DNA from: Pseudomonas sp. KU43P
Lineage (GTDB): Bacteria > Pseudomonadota > Gammaproteobacteria > Pseudomonadales > Pseudomonadaceae
NCBI RefSeq assembly: GCF_033095865.1
Contig: NZ_AP019365.1
Location: forward strand, 1,647,501-1,711,500
DNA length: 64,000 nt
Direction of reading: 5' to 3'
Part shown: positions 1-6,943 of the stretch, one piece after another
Position numbering within the stretch: position 1 is the stretch's first letter
How the letters are laid out: each line of letters begins with the position of its first letter
The notes under the pieces: generated by a model
The model's input: the letters and a program-made list of their open reading frames with translations, nothing else
Told to the model about the DNA's origin: nothing
Database searches by the model: none
Program-made: the position numbers and the translations under genes

Positions 1-546
1 ATCGAAGCGGTCACCGGCGCCGCTGCGCTGGCCTACCTGAACGCTGCCGAAGAGCAGGTCAAGGAAGCCGCGCAGCTGGTCAAGGGTAACCGTGACAACC
101 TGATCGACAAGCTGTCGGCGGTGCTCGAGCGCAACCGTCAGCTGGAGAAGCAGCTGGAACAGCTGCAGGCCAAGGCCGCCAGCGCCGCCGGGGATGATCT
201 CTCCAGCGCGGCTGTTGAGGTCAAAGGTGCCAAGGTGCTTGCCGCTCGCCTAGACGGGCAGGATGGCAAGGCGCTGCTGGCCCTGGTCGATCAGCTGAAG
301 AACAAGCTCGGCCACGCAGTGATCCTGCTGGGCAGCGAGCATGAGGGCAAGGTCGTGCTGGTGGCCGGCGTGACCAAAGACCTCTCCAGCCAACTCAAGG
401 CTGGCGACCTGATGAAACAAGCCGCAGCAAAAGTGGGTGGCAAGGGCGGTGGCCGTCCGGACATGGCCCAGGGTGGTGGCGTCGACGTCGCTGCACTGGA
501 CCAGGCCCTGGCGCTGGCCGTGCCATTCGCAGAGCAGGGACTTTGA
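1..546 (+). CDS. alaS: Alanyl-tRNA synthetase, C-terminal part (5' end outside window)
   Basis: The open frame runs in from the first base and encodes the last 181 residues. It charges tRNA-Ala with alanine in the cytoplasm. The visible part begins inside the linker/coiled-coil region (alternating charged and Leu/Gln residues such as [13 protein letters not shown]) and continues into the C-terminal DHHA1/C-Ala region. It includes the family's glycine-rich [15 protein letters not shown] motif near the C-terminus, followed by a short helical tail. The catalytic, anticodon-independent recognition and editing cores lie upstream of the window. lysC follows 83 bases downstream, the usual Pseudomonas order alaS-lysC-csrA. 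The identification is secure; only the truncation by the window edge limits it. Confidence 0.97.
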   Translation: MEAVTGAAALAYLNAAEEQVKEAAQLVKGNRDNLIDKLSAVLERNRQLEKQLEQLQAKAASAAGDDLSSAAVEVKGAKVLAARLDGQDGKALLALVDQLKNKLGHAVILLGSEHEGKVVLVAGVTKDLSSQLKAGDLMKQAAAKVGGKGGGRPDMAQGGGVDVAALDQALALAVPFAEQGL

Positions 547-629
547 GATGACGGGGCGGCGGTCTAGTCGTCGCCCCCTCATGTTGGATGGTTTTTTTGG
601 GGCCCTGTATGGGCTGAGGCACCATTGAA

Positions 630-1865
630 ATGGCGTTGATCGTACAGAAATTTGGCGGCACCTCTGTCGGTTCCATCGAGCGGATCGAGCAGGTTGCCGA
701 CAAGGTCAAGAAACACCGTGAAGCGGGCGACGACCTGGTGGTTGTGCTGTCGGCCATGAGCGGCGAAACCAACCGCCTGATCGACCTGGCCAAGCAGATT
801 ACCGACCAGCCGGTTCCGCGTGAGCTGGATGTGATCGTGTCCACTGGCGAGCAGGTCACCATTGCCCTGCTGGCCATGGCCCTGATCAAGCGCGGAGTGC
901 CGGCGGTGTCCTACACCGGCAACCAGGTGCGCATTCTCACCGACAGCTCGCACAACAAGGCGCGCATCCTGCAGATCGACGACCAGAAGATTCGCGCCGA
1001 CCTGAAGGCCGGGCGCGTGGTGGTGGTGGCTGGTTTCCAGGGTGTCGACGAGCACGGCAGCATCACTACGCTGGGCCGTGGCGGCTCCGACACCACCGGC
1101 GTAGCCCTGGCGGCCGCGCTCAAGGCTGACGAGTGCCAGATCTACACCGATGTCGATGGCGTCTACACCACCGACCCGCGTGTCGTGCCCCAGGCGCGCC
1201 GCCTGGAGAAGATCACCTTCGAAGAGATGCTGGAAATGGCCAGCCTCGGTTCCAAGGTGCTGCAGATCCGTTCGGTGGAGTTCGCCGGCAAGTACAACGT
1301 TCCGCTGCGCGTGCTGCACAGCTTCAAGGAGGGTCCGGGTACCCTCATTACCATTGATGAAGAGGAATCCATGGAACAGCCGATCATTTCCGGTATCGCC
1401 TTCAACCGTGATGAAGCCAAGCTGACCATTCGCGGCGTGCCGGACACCCCGGGCGTCGCTTTCAAGATCCTCGGCCCGATCAGCGCTTCGAACATCGAAG
1501 TGGACATGATCGTGCAGAACGTTTCGCACGATAACACCACCGACTTCACCTTCACCGTACACCGCAACGAGTACGAGAAGGCCCACGCCGTGCTGGAAAA
1601 CACCGCGCGTGAAATCGGTGCCCGCGAAGTGATCGGCGATACCAAGATCGCCAAGGTGTCGATCGTCGGTGTTGGCATGCGCTCCCATGCGGGTGTTGCC
1701 AGCCGCATGTTCGAAGCCCTGGCCAAGGAGAGCATCAACATCCAGATGATCTCCACCTCCGAGATCAAGGTGTCGGTCGTCATCGAAGAGAAGTACCTGG
1801 AGCTGGCCGTTCGCGCGCTGCACACCGCGTTCGAGCTCGACGCTCCGGCACGACAGGGCGAGTAA
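630..1865 (+). CDS. lysC: Aspartate kinase
   Basis: Phosphorylates L-aspartate with ATP, the first step toward lysine/diaminopimelate, threonine, methionine and isoleucine. The 411-residue protein has the kinase signature KFGGTS at residues 7-12, a full amino-acid kinase domain to about residue 245, and two C-terminal ACT domains (about 265-411) that normally bind inhibitory lysine and threonine. The length matches monofunctional aspartokinases that form alpha2beta2 enzymes. An ATG at 1371 (Met248), preceded by AGAGGAATCC, is well placed to start a separate 164-residue ACT-only beta subunit. The ATG at 630 is the first possible start and gives the conserved N-terminus [11 protein letters not shown] strong hairpin follows the stop codon. 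Confidence 0.97.
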   Translation: MALIVQKFGGTSVGSIERIEQVADKVKKHREAGDDLVVVLSAMSGETNRLIDLAKQITDQPVPRELDVIVSTGEQVTIALLAMALIKRGVPAVSYTGNQVRILTDSSHNKARILQIDDQKIRADLKAGRVVVVAGFQGVDEHGSITTLGRGGSDTTGVALAAALKADECQIYTDVDGVYTTDPRVVPQARRLEKITFEEMLEMASLGSKVLQIRSVEFAGKYNVPLRVLHSFKEGPGTLITIDEEESMEQPIISGIAFNRDEAKLTIRGVPDTPGVAFKILGPISASNIEVDMIVQNVSHDNTTDFTFTVHRNEYEKAHAVLENTAREIGAREVIGDTKIAKVSIVGVGMRSHAGVASRMFEALAKESINIQMISTSEIKVSVVIEEKYLELAVRALHTAFELDAPARQGE

Positions 1866-1876
1866 GGCCTTGCCAG

Positions 1877-1901
1877 AAGGGCGCGGCTTAGCCGCGCCCT
1901 T
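1877..1901 (+). terminator. Hairpin after lysC
   Basis: A perfect 11-bp inverted repeat (AAGGGCGCGGC / GCCGCGCCCTT, loop TTA) lies 12 bases after the lysC stop. It is followed only by CGCGTTTCT, so the U tract is poor. It probably ends or attenuates lysC transcription before csrA. Confidence 0.6.
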
Positions 1902-2031
1902 CGCGTTTCTGGTCGTCGCGCAGGCCCTGTCCTGCCGGCGCGGTGGCCACCCGGGCCTGTGCTGTCATCCGCAGCCAGGTCCCGCCATTCCCAGACTGTT
2001 ATCCCTGAATGTTTTGCGTAAGGAGAAAGCT

Positions 2032-2220
2032 ATGTTGATTCTGACTCGTCGGTGCGCCGAGAGCCTGATCATTGGAGACGGCGAGATCACCGTGACGGTG
2101 CTCGGCGTCAAAGGCAACCAGGTGCGTATCGGCGTCAGCGCGCCCAAGGAAGTGGCCGTTCACCGCGAAGAAATCTACTTGCGGATCAAGAAAGAGAAGG
2201 ATGAAGAGCCAAGCCTTTAA
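2032..2220 (+). CDS. csrA: Carbon storage / secondary metabolism regulator CsrA (RsmA)
   Basis: Small RNA-binding post-transcriptional regulator that binds GGA motifs in mRNA leaders and blocks or alters translation. In Pseudomonas it controls secretion systems, biofilm and motility and is titrated by RsmY/RsmZ RNAs. The 62-residue protein [12 protein letters not shown]... has the complete family length and the conserved segment around [10 protein letters not shown] (about residues 43-52). The ATG at 2032 is chosen because it gives the family N-terminus and has the ribosome site AAGGAG 6 bases upstream; the frame stays open further 5' but those residues are unlike the family. This AAGGAG is itself a GGA motif, so autoregulation is plausible. 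It sits between lysC and tRNA-Ser. Confidence 0.97.
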   Translation: MLILTRRCAESLIIGDGEITVTVLGVKGNQVRIGVSAPKEVAVHREEIYLRIKKEKDEEPSL

Positions 2221-2246
2221 TTTTTTTGAAGTTTTTTTCAAAAAAA
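2221..2246 (+). terminator. A/T-only inverted repeat directly after csrA
   Basis: TTTTTTTGAA and TTCAAAAAAA form a 10-bp inverted repeat with a 6-base loop starting at the first base after the csrA stop. It may end the csrA transcript in either direction, but with no GC in most of the stem this is weaker evidence than for a standard terminator. Confidence 0.4.
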
Positions 2247-2249
2247 GGG

Positions 2250-2278
2250 TTGCAAACGAGGAAGAGCCTGTTTAATAT
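2250..2278 (+). promoter_or_regulatory. Sigma-70 type promoter for tRNA-Ser
   Basis: TTGCAA (2250-2255), a 17-base spacer and TAATAT (2273-2278) lie 14 bases upstream of the mature tRNA-Ser. The match to a -35/-10 pair and the position make this the likely tRNA promoter. Confidence 0.55.
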
Positions 2279-2292
2279 TCGCCTCGTGTTGC

Positions 2293-2383
2293 GGTGAGGT
2301 GGCCGAGTGGCCGAAGGCGCTCCCCTGCTAAGGGAGTATACCTCATAAGGGTATCGGGGGTTCGAATCCCCCCTTCACCGCCA
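2293..2383 (+). tRNA. tRNA-Ser (GCU)
   Basis: A 91-base class II tRNA with encoded CCA. The acceptor stem is GGTGAGG/CTTCACC (one G-T pair), the discriminator is G as expected for serine, and the anticodon loop CTGCTAA gives anticodon GCU, reading AGC/AGU. A long variable arm (about TATACCTCATAAGGGTAT) and T-loop TTCGAAT are present. Confidence 0.96.
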
Positions 2384-2447
2384 TTATTCGCTTAGGGCGC
2401 TGTAATCGGTAGGAACGCTAAGTCGTTGAAGTTAAACGAAAAAGTTC

Positions 2448-2475
2448 TTGCAAAAATGATTAAGCGAACTATCAT
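2448..2475 (+). promoter_or_regulatory. Sigma-70 type promoter for the tRNA-Arg array
   Basis: TTGCAA (2448-2453), a 16-base spacer and TATCAT (2470-2475) end 14 bases before the first tRNA-Arg. The later copies lack an obvious promoter, so the four tRNAs probably form one transcript. Confidence 0.5.
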
Positions 2476-2489
2476 GCGCGGCAAGACAC

Positions 2490-2566
2490 GGACTCATAGC
2501 TCAGCTGGATAGAGTACTCGGCTACGAACCGAGCGGTCGCAGGTTCGAATCCTGCTGAGTCCGCCA
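2490..2566 (+). tRNA. tRNA-Arg (ACG), copy 1
   Basis: A 77-base tRNA with perfect acceptor stem GGACTCA/TGAGTCC, discriminator G and encoded CCA. The anticodon loop CTACGAA gives ACG (wobble A edited to inosine to read CGU/CGC/CGA). First of four copies identical across the mature tRNA. Confidence 0.96.
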
Positions 2567-2639
2567 TTTTTGAAGTGGCTTTGCCTGCAAGGCTGCTTCA
2601 AATCAACCAGTGGTAACCTGGTCTAAAACTACCAACCAC

Positions 2640-2716
2640 GGACTCATAGCTCAGCTGGATAGAGTACTCGGCTACGAACCGAGCGGTCGCAGGTTCGAAT
2701 CCTGCTGAGTCCGCCA
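2640..2716 (+). tRNA. tRNA-Arg (ACG), copy 2
   Basis: The 77-base sequence is the same as copy 1, with anticodon ACG and encoded CCA. The 73-base spacer before it contains GTGGCTTTGC and ACCAGTGGTAACCTGGT blocks that recur, slightly changed, in the next spacers. Confidence 0.96.
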
Positions 2717-2791
2717 CTTTTTGAAGTGGCTTTGCTTGCAAGGCTCCTTCAAACCAACCAGTGGTAACCTGGTCTAAAAAATACCAACCAC

Positions 2792-2868
2792 GGACTCATA
2801 GCTCAGCTGGATAGAGTACTCGGCTACGAACCGAGCGGTCGCAGGTTCGAATCCTGCTGAGTCCGCCA
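2792..2868 (+). tRNA. tRNA-Arg (ACG), copy 3
   Basis: The sequence is the same as copies 1 and 2, with anticodon ACG and encoded CCA. The preceding spacer is 75 bases and closely resembles the previous one, consistent with tandem duplication of a tRNA-plus-spacer unit. Confidence 0.96.
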
Positions 2869-2940
2869 CTTTTGAAGTGGCTCTGCTTGCAAAGGCACTT
2901 CAATCCACCAGTGGTAATCTGGTCTAAAACTACCAACCAC

Positions 2941-3017
2941 GGACTCATAGCTCAGCTGGATAGAGTACTCGGCTACGAACCGAGCGGTCGCAGGTTCGAA
3001 TCCTGCTGAGTCCGCCA
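2941..3017 (+). tRNA. tRNA-Arg (ACG), copy 4
   Basis: Last copy of the array, with anticodon ACG and encoded CCA. The downstream sequence no longer carries the spacer repeat and leads into a strong terminator. Confidence 0.96.
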
Positions 3018-3023
3018 TACATC

Positions 3024-3056
3024 AAAAAGCCCGCTCATTTGAGCGGGCTTTTTGTT
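3024..3056 (+). terminator. Terminator of the tRNA-Arg array
   Basis: AAAAAGCCCGCTC, loop ATTT and GAGCGGGCTTTTTG form a GC-rich stem with an A tract before and a T tract after. A rho-independent terminator, possibly two-way, seven bases after the last tRNA. Confidence 0.9.
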
Positions 3057-3265
3057 TTCCATTTTCACTGAATTGTCAGTGATGCCTGACTAGACTGCAA
3101 AGAAACCGGCCCGGCAATCTTTTGCGCGACGGATGTGTTCTTTACCTGGCGCCTGCCGTCGCACTGATGGCTTCGAGCGTTGTCCCAGCTTTATCGCGCA
3201 AACGATTGTTCTGGCCAAAATTTTAAGCGATCTGACAGCTTAGGCAGTGTATGATTGCGCCCGTC

Positions 3266-3354
3266 AGCCCCGCCGGGGCTTGTGGAATACCACCATGGAC
3301 TTACCCAGTAGTTACTCCTTAACAAGATTTTTACAGATTGATCTGACCGATTGA
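3266..3354 (+). promoter_or_regulatory. Possible mgtE leader: two hairpins and a 19-codon ORF
   Basis: Upstream of mgtE are the hairpin AGCCCC-GCC-GGGGCT (3266-3280) and a second small one, GTGG-AATA-CCAC (3282-3293). The second is followed at once by ATG at 3295, opening a 19-codon frame (MDLPSSYSLTRFLQIDLTD) that stops at 3354, 40 bases before mgtE. Mg2+ transporter leaders in enterobacteria use short ORFs in this way, but no known family is recognised here. The rest of the 377-base gap holds only the tRNA terminator and an AT-rich stretch near 3215-3240. Confidence 0.3.
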
Positions 3355-3394
3355 TTCTCCCGGCGTGCTCCGCTGCTGGGAGTGGAGTTCGCCT

Positions 3395-4837
3395 ATGACT
3401 GAAGTAGAAGTAAAGAAAGCTCAAGAGAGCCTGCAGGATCGCCTGGCCCAAGTGGTCGAGCTGCTGCAGCGCCAGCGCGTGGTTGAGGACCTGACTCACC
3501 GTCAGGAAGGCCATCACCATGATCGGGTGGAAAACCTCGTCCACCGCCAGAACCTGGTCGAGCTGCAGCGCAAGCTCGACGATCTGCACCCTGCAGACAT
3601 CGCCTACATCCTCGAAGCCTTGCCGCTGGAAGACCGCCTGACGGTCTGGCAGCTCGTACGCTCGGACCGTGACGGCGATATTCTCCTCGAAGTATCCGAT
3701 TCCGTACGTCAATCGCTGATCGCCGATATGGACGATCACGAGATCCTCGCTGCGGCGAAGGAAATGGACGCCGACGAACTGGCCGACCTGGCGCCTGAGC
3801 TGCCACGTGACGTCGTTCACGAGCTGATGGAGAGCCTCGATGCCCAGCAGCGCGAGCGCGTGCGCTCGGCGTTGAGCTATGACGAGGAGCAGGTCGGTGC
3901 GTTGATGGACTTCGAGATGGTCACCATCCGCGAAGATGTCAGCCTGGAAGTGGTATTGCGCTACCTGCGCCGGCTGAAAGAGCTGCCCAACCATACCGAC
4001 AAACTGTTCGTGGTCGATTACGACGGCATCCTCAAGGGTGTGCTGCCGATCAAGCGCCTGCTGGTCAACGACCCGGAGAAGAAGGTAGCGGAGGTCATGG
4101 CGACCGACCCGGTCTCCTTCCATCCTGAGGAAGATGCCTACGATGCTGCCCAGGCCTTCGAGCGTTACGACCTGGTATCGGCACCCGTGGTGGACAAGAG
4201 CGACCGCTTGATCGGCCGTCTGACCATCGACGAGATGGTCGACCTGATTCGTGAGGAGAGCGAGAGCGAAGTTCTCAACATGGCGGGTCTGCGCGAAGAA
4301 GAAGACATCTTTGCTTCGGTCTGGCGTTCGCTGCGCAACCGGTGGGCCTGGCTGGCCATCAACCTGATCACTGCATTCGTGGCCTCGCGTGTGATCGGCC
4401 TGTTCGAAGGCTCGATCGAGAAACTGGTGGCACTGGCTGCGCTGATGCCGATTGTGGCGGGTATCGGTGGCAACTCCGGTAACCAGACCATCACCATGAT
4501 CGTTCGCGCCATGGCGCTGGACCAGGTGTCACCCGGCAATACCAGCCGCCTGATGCGCAAGGAGCTTGCAGTGTCGCTGCTCAATGGCCTGATCTGGGGT
4601 GGGGTGATCGGTGCGGTAGCGTTCTGGCTGTATGGCAGCTGGTCGCTGGGCCTGGTGATGACGGCGGCAATGACCTTGAACCTGCTGCTGGCGGCCTTGA
4701 TGGGTGTGTTGATACCGATGACTTTAACGCGCCTGGGGCGCGACCCGGCGATGGGGTCCAGCGTGATGATTACTGCGGTCACTGACAGTGGAGGCTTCTT
4801 CATCTTCCTCGGCCTGGCCACCGTCTTCCTGCTGTAA
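3395..4837 (+). CDS. mgtE: Magnesium transporter MgtE
   Basis: Inner-membrane Mg2+ channel gated by cytoplasmic Mg2+. The 480 residues show the expected order: an N-terminal helical MgtE_N domain (about 35-130), a CBS pair (about 135-255), then a membrane domain from about residue 285. The membrane part contains the conserved segment MPIVAGIGGNSGNQ after the first helix and several further hydrophobic helices to the C-terminus. The ATG at 3395 is preferred over an ATG 30 bases upstream because GGGAGTGGAG lies just before it and the alternative adds non-conserved residues. In P. aeruginosa MgtE also affects type III secretion through the Rsm system, which makes its closeness to csrA worth noting. 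Confidence 0.95.
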   Translation: MTEVEVKKAQESLQDRLAQVVELLQRQRVVEDLTHRQEGHHHDRVENLVHRQNLVELQRKLDDLHPADIAYILEALPLEDRLTVWQLVRSDRDGDILLEVSDSVRQSLIADMDDHEILAAAKEMDADELADLAPELPRDVVHELMESLDAQQRERVRSALSYDEEQVGALMDFEMVTIREDVSLEVVLRYLRRLKELPNHTDKLFVVDYDGILKGVLPIKRLLVNDPEKKVAEVMATDPVSFHPEEDAYDAAQAFERYDLVSAPVVDKSDRLIGRLTIDEMVDLIREESESEVLNMAGLREEEDIFASVWRSLRNRWAWLAINLITAFVASRVIGLFEGSIEKLVALAALMPIVAGIGGNSGNQTITMIVRAMALDQVSPGNTSRLMRKELAVSLLNGLIWGGVIGAVAFWLYGSWSLGLVMTAAMTLNLLLAALMGVLIPMTLTRLGRDPAMGSSVMITAVTDSGGFFIFLGLATVFLL

Positions 4838-4913
4838 GCCCGCTGAAGCCAGGGGCCGCTGCGCGGCCCGCCAGCTCCCACGGATCCCCTAATGCTGCCA
4901 AAACCGACACTGT

Positions 4914-4948
4914 ACCTGTGGGAGCCGGCTTGCCGGCGATGAGGCCGG
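4914..4948. repeat. REP element
   Basis: ACCTGTGGGAGCCGGCTT plus GCCGGCGATGAGGCC, the P. putida-type REP palindrome. A degenerate inverted partner may lie at about 4852-4880. Similar elements occur at 15577, 18567 and 29143. Confidence 0.8.
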
Positions 4949-4963
4949 ATCAGGCAAACAAGA

Positions 4964-4988
4964 AAGCCAGCTTGCGCTGGCTTTTTTC
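4964..4988 (+). terminator. Terminator after mgtE
   Basis: AAGCCAGC-TTGC-GCTGGCTT followed by TTTTC. Its preceding A-rich run (CAAACAAGAAAG) may let it also serve the convergent gene ending at 5000. Confidence 0.85.
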
Positions 4989-4999
4989 TTGCCTGCGTC

Positions 5000-5236
5000 T
5001 CACTGGGTAAAACCGAAGCCGGTGATGACGCGCTCTTTGTCAGTGTGCACATACAGCTGGTAAGCCATTACCGCCATGTCATCAGGGCCCACGACATCAT
5101 CGATATCAAAGCCACTGACAGCACTCACGGTGTGCTTCACCAGCGTGCTGTACCGGCTGCCAACAAGAGGCTGCAGGGCATTGAGAATTTTTTTTTCCCT
5201 GGCGAGCGTTGCGGGGCTTTTCTGTAGGTTCTGCAT
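5000..5236 (-). CDS. Small conserved hypothetical protein (78 aa)
   Basis: I do not recognise a named family. The 78-residue protein MQNLQKSPATLAREKK... has a basic, helical N-terminal half and an acidic middle (FDIDDVVGPDD), with no signal peptide, membrane segment or cysteine, so it is probably cytoplasmic. Coding is supported by an ATG with CAGGAGAAACTGC upstream, normal codon use, and clean spacing between the mgtE and amrZ terminators. It is convergent with mgtE and separately transcribed from amrZ, because a terminator lies between them. Function unknown. Confidence 0.7.
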   Translation of the reverse strand: MQNLQKSPATLAREKKILNALQPLVGSRYSTLVKHTVSAVSGFDIDDVVGPDDMAVMAYQLYVHTDKERVITGFGFTQ

Positions 5237-5332
5237 GCAGTTTCTCCTGAGTAACCAGGCTAATGGGGCTGGTCATTCTGTCGCTCACGGAGAAAGGCAT
5301 GTGGTGCAGAGTTATAGAGGCTGCAAACGAAA

Positions 5333-5357
5333 ACGCCCGATGCAAGGCATCGGGCGT
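5333..5357 (-). terminator. Terminator of amrZ
   Basis: ACGCCCGATGC-AAG-GCATCGGGCGT is an 11-bp stem. Read on the minus strand it is followed by TTTCGTTT. It lies 63 bases after the amrZ stop and upstream of the small gene. Confidence 0.85.
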
Positions 5358-5419
5358 TTGGGCTTGGCAAGGATCGCCTATGGGGCGAAACCTTTGGCTG
5401 AGCTGGCTACGAGCTAACC

Positions 5420-5746
5420 TCAGGAGGCGTCGGCGGCCATTTCCACATCGTGAGCGATGAGGGCCACCAACGCGTTCTGCTGTCGGTGGGTGAGCTGGCG
5501 GAAGCGCTGTAACAACTCACGCTCGTGCAGCGACAGCTCAGGGCTGTCAAGGCGCATGCTCAGCTCGTCGCCCAGTGCGCCTTCCTGGATCAGGCTCTGT
5601 TCCAGGCGCGCAATGATTTCGGAGTTCATGCTGCGGTGATGGTTGCGCGCTACCTCGGCAATGCGCTCACGCATCCCGTCTGGCAGGCGGACGACGAACT
5701 TGTCAGCGGTACGGCTCGAATAAATAGCCTGTTTCATTGGGCGCAT
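5420..5746 (-). CDS. amrZ: Ribbon-helix-helix transcription factor AmrZ (AlgZ)
   Basis: Arc-family DNA-binding protein that in pseudomonads activates alginate genes and controls flagella, type IV pili and cyclic-di-GMP genes. The 108-residue length equals that of P. aeruginosa AmrZ. The N-terminal half carries the ribbon-helix-helix region, with the beta-strand segment around [10 protein letters not shown] (about residues 16-25) and helix [13 protein letters not shown]. The C-terminal half ([20 protein letters not shown]) matches its tetramerisation region. The start at 5746 (MRPMKQ...) gives the family N-terminus, although no strong ribosome site is visible. Alone on the minus strand with its own terminator. 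In a window dominated by flagellar genes it is a plausible regulator of them. Confidence 0.95.
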   Translation of the reverse strand: MRPMKQAIYSSRTADKFVVRLPDGMRERIAEVARNHHRSMNSEIIARLEQSLIQEGALGDELSMRLDSPELSLHERELLQRFRQLTHRQQNALVALIAHDVEMAADAS

Positions 5747-6090
5747 ATAAATTGACCGGTTTTTGGTTCAGGGGAAGCGGTTCTCAAATTGGCCGCACGG
5801 GATGGTGGTACGACCGTGGCGACGACAAAATGTTCAACCGTCAGATAAATTTGGTGCTCATCTTGCCTCATGGTCGCCGTTTCCTTGGCGTCAATTCTGT
5901 GACAAATAGTGATCCGGATAAAGGCTTTTTGCCAGTACCAATTATCAGAAATGAGTACTGGTTTGAAAAGTTTTGCATCTTCCGGCCCACTACAGCGTCA
6001 GCCCTTTGCCGTCAAAAACCCGTAAAACGCAGCAAAGGGTCGGGAAAACACCTAAAATGCGCGGGTTTCCTTCCATAGAGCATAGTGGCT
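5747..6090. other. 344-base intergenic region between amrZ and phnN
   Basis: Shared upstream region of two divergent genes. It must hold the amrZ promoter; its AT-rich ATATAAATTGACC start (5746-5759) is compatible. The only structure I can point to is an inverted repeat CCAGTAC (5932-5938) / GTACTGG (5955-5961) with a 16-base AT-rich spacer, a possible regulator site. No convincing gene or RNA was seen. Confidence 0.5.
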
Positions 6091-6678
6091 ATGCAACATG
6101 ACGCAAGCGCCCAAGGTGAAGCCTCAGGCCGCCTGATATTTCTGATAGGACCGTCGGGTTCGGGAAAAGATTCCCTGATCGATGCATCGCGTGTGCAACT
6201 CGCTGCGGCGGGAGTGGAAATTGCCCGCCGGGTCATCACCCGCTCTGCAGAATCCAAAGGCGAAGCCGCCCAGGGCGTCACGCCCGAACGTTTCGAAACG
6301 ATGCGTGCCGCTGGAGCGTTCGCCATGCACTGGCGGGCCAATGGGTTGGACTACGGCATCCCTGCGCAAGTGGATCATTGGCTGGCGCAAGGGCGCCCGG
6401 TATTGGTCAACGGTTCGCGAGCCTACCTGCCCCAGGCACGCCTGCGCTACCCGGACCTGCTGGCCGTGTGCCTGGTGGTAAAGCCCGAGGTGCTGCGTGA
6501 CCGCCTGCTCGCAAGGGGAAGAGAAACACAGCAGCAAATCGACCAGCGCCTGGCGCGCAACGCCCGCATGCAGGTGAGTGACGATGCTGCCTTGCACCTG
6601 CTGGACAACTCGGGGTCGTTGCAGGCGGCAGTGGCGGCATTGCTCGACCTGCTGCGCAAGGAAAAACTGATCACCTGA
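6091..6678 (+). CDS. phnN: Ribose 1,5-bisphosphate phosphokinase PhnN
   Basis: Converts ribose 1,5-bisphosphate to PRPP with ATP, a step of phosphonate (C-P lyase) catabolism and a minor PRPP route. The protein (about 195 residues) has a P-loop GPSGSGKDS close to its N-terminus within RLIFLIGPSG and the guanylate-kinase-like fold features of the family. The ATG at 6091 is used; an in-frame GTG at 6085 would add two residues and the weak upstream sequence CCATAGAGCA does not decide. No other phn gene is nearby, so this is an orphan copy outside a C-P lyase operon. A small hairpin (CGGGCA-AAA-TGCCCG, 6697-6711) follows. Confidence 0.9.
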   Translation: MQHDASAQGEASGRLIFLIGPSGSGKDSLIDASRVQLAAAGVEIARRVITRSAESKGEAAQGVTPERFETMRAAGAFAMHWRANGLDYGIPAQVDHWLAQGRPVLVNGSRAYLPQARLRYPDLLAVCLVVKPEVLRDRLLARGRETQQQIDQRLARNARMQVSDDAALHLLDNSGSLQAAVAALLDLLRKEKLIT

Positions 6679-6740
6679 GGGAGCGGAAAAAACCTACGGG
6701 CAAAATGCCCGATTGAGGCTGACAAACGGCAGCCCGCTGG

Positions 6741-6769
6741 TTAACATGCTCGCCGTCCTCCCGTGCAAT
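6741..6769 (+). promoter_or_regulatory. Likely promoter of tRNA-Arg(CCU)
   Basis: TTAACA, a 17-base spacer and TGCAAT, ending 19 bases before the tRNA. The spacing is ideal and the -10 is only moderate. Confidence 0.4.
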
Positions 6770-6788
6770 GCTCGTTGCCGGTTCTTGT

Positions 6789-6865
6789 GTCTCAGTAGCT
6801 CAATTGGATAGAGCATCCCCCTCCTAAGGGGAAGGTTGGCAGTTCGAACCTGCCCTGGGACGCCA
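6789..6865 (+). tRNA. tRNA-Arg (CCU)
   Basis: A 77-base tRNA with acceptor GTCTCAG/CTGGGAC (one T-G pair), discriminator G and encoded CCA. The anticodon loop CTCCTAA gives anticodon CCU, reading the rare AGG codon. tRNA genes of this kind are common integration sites, but the sequence following is ordinary chromosomal coding DNA with no integrase. Confidence 0.95.
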
Positions 6866-6943
6866 TGCACTCAGCCCATCTCAATACGCCCGCTCAGGCC
6901 ACCATGGCTCACATCGCAAGCCATGGCATGATCAGGTGTTCAG

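Noticed and set aside
1870-2031. An N-terminal extension of csrA by 54 codons
   Set aside because: The extra residues are unlike any CsrA, and the AAGGAG ribosome site and family length fix the start at 2032.
6789-6943. Possible genomic-island integration site at tRNA-Arg(CCU)
   Set aside because: No integrase, direct repeat of the tRNA end or foreign-looking DNA follows; the next gene is an ordinary nuclease gene.
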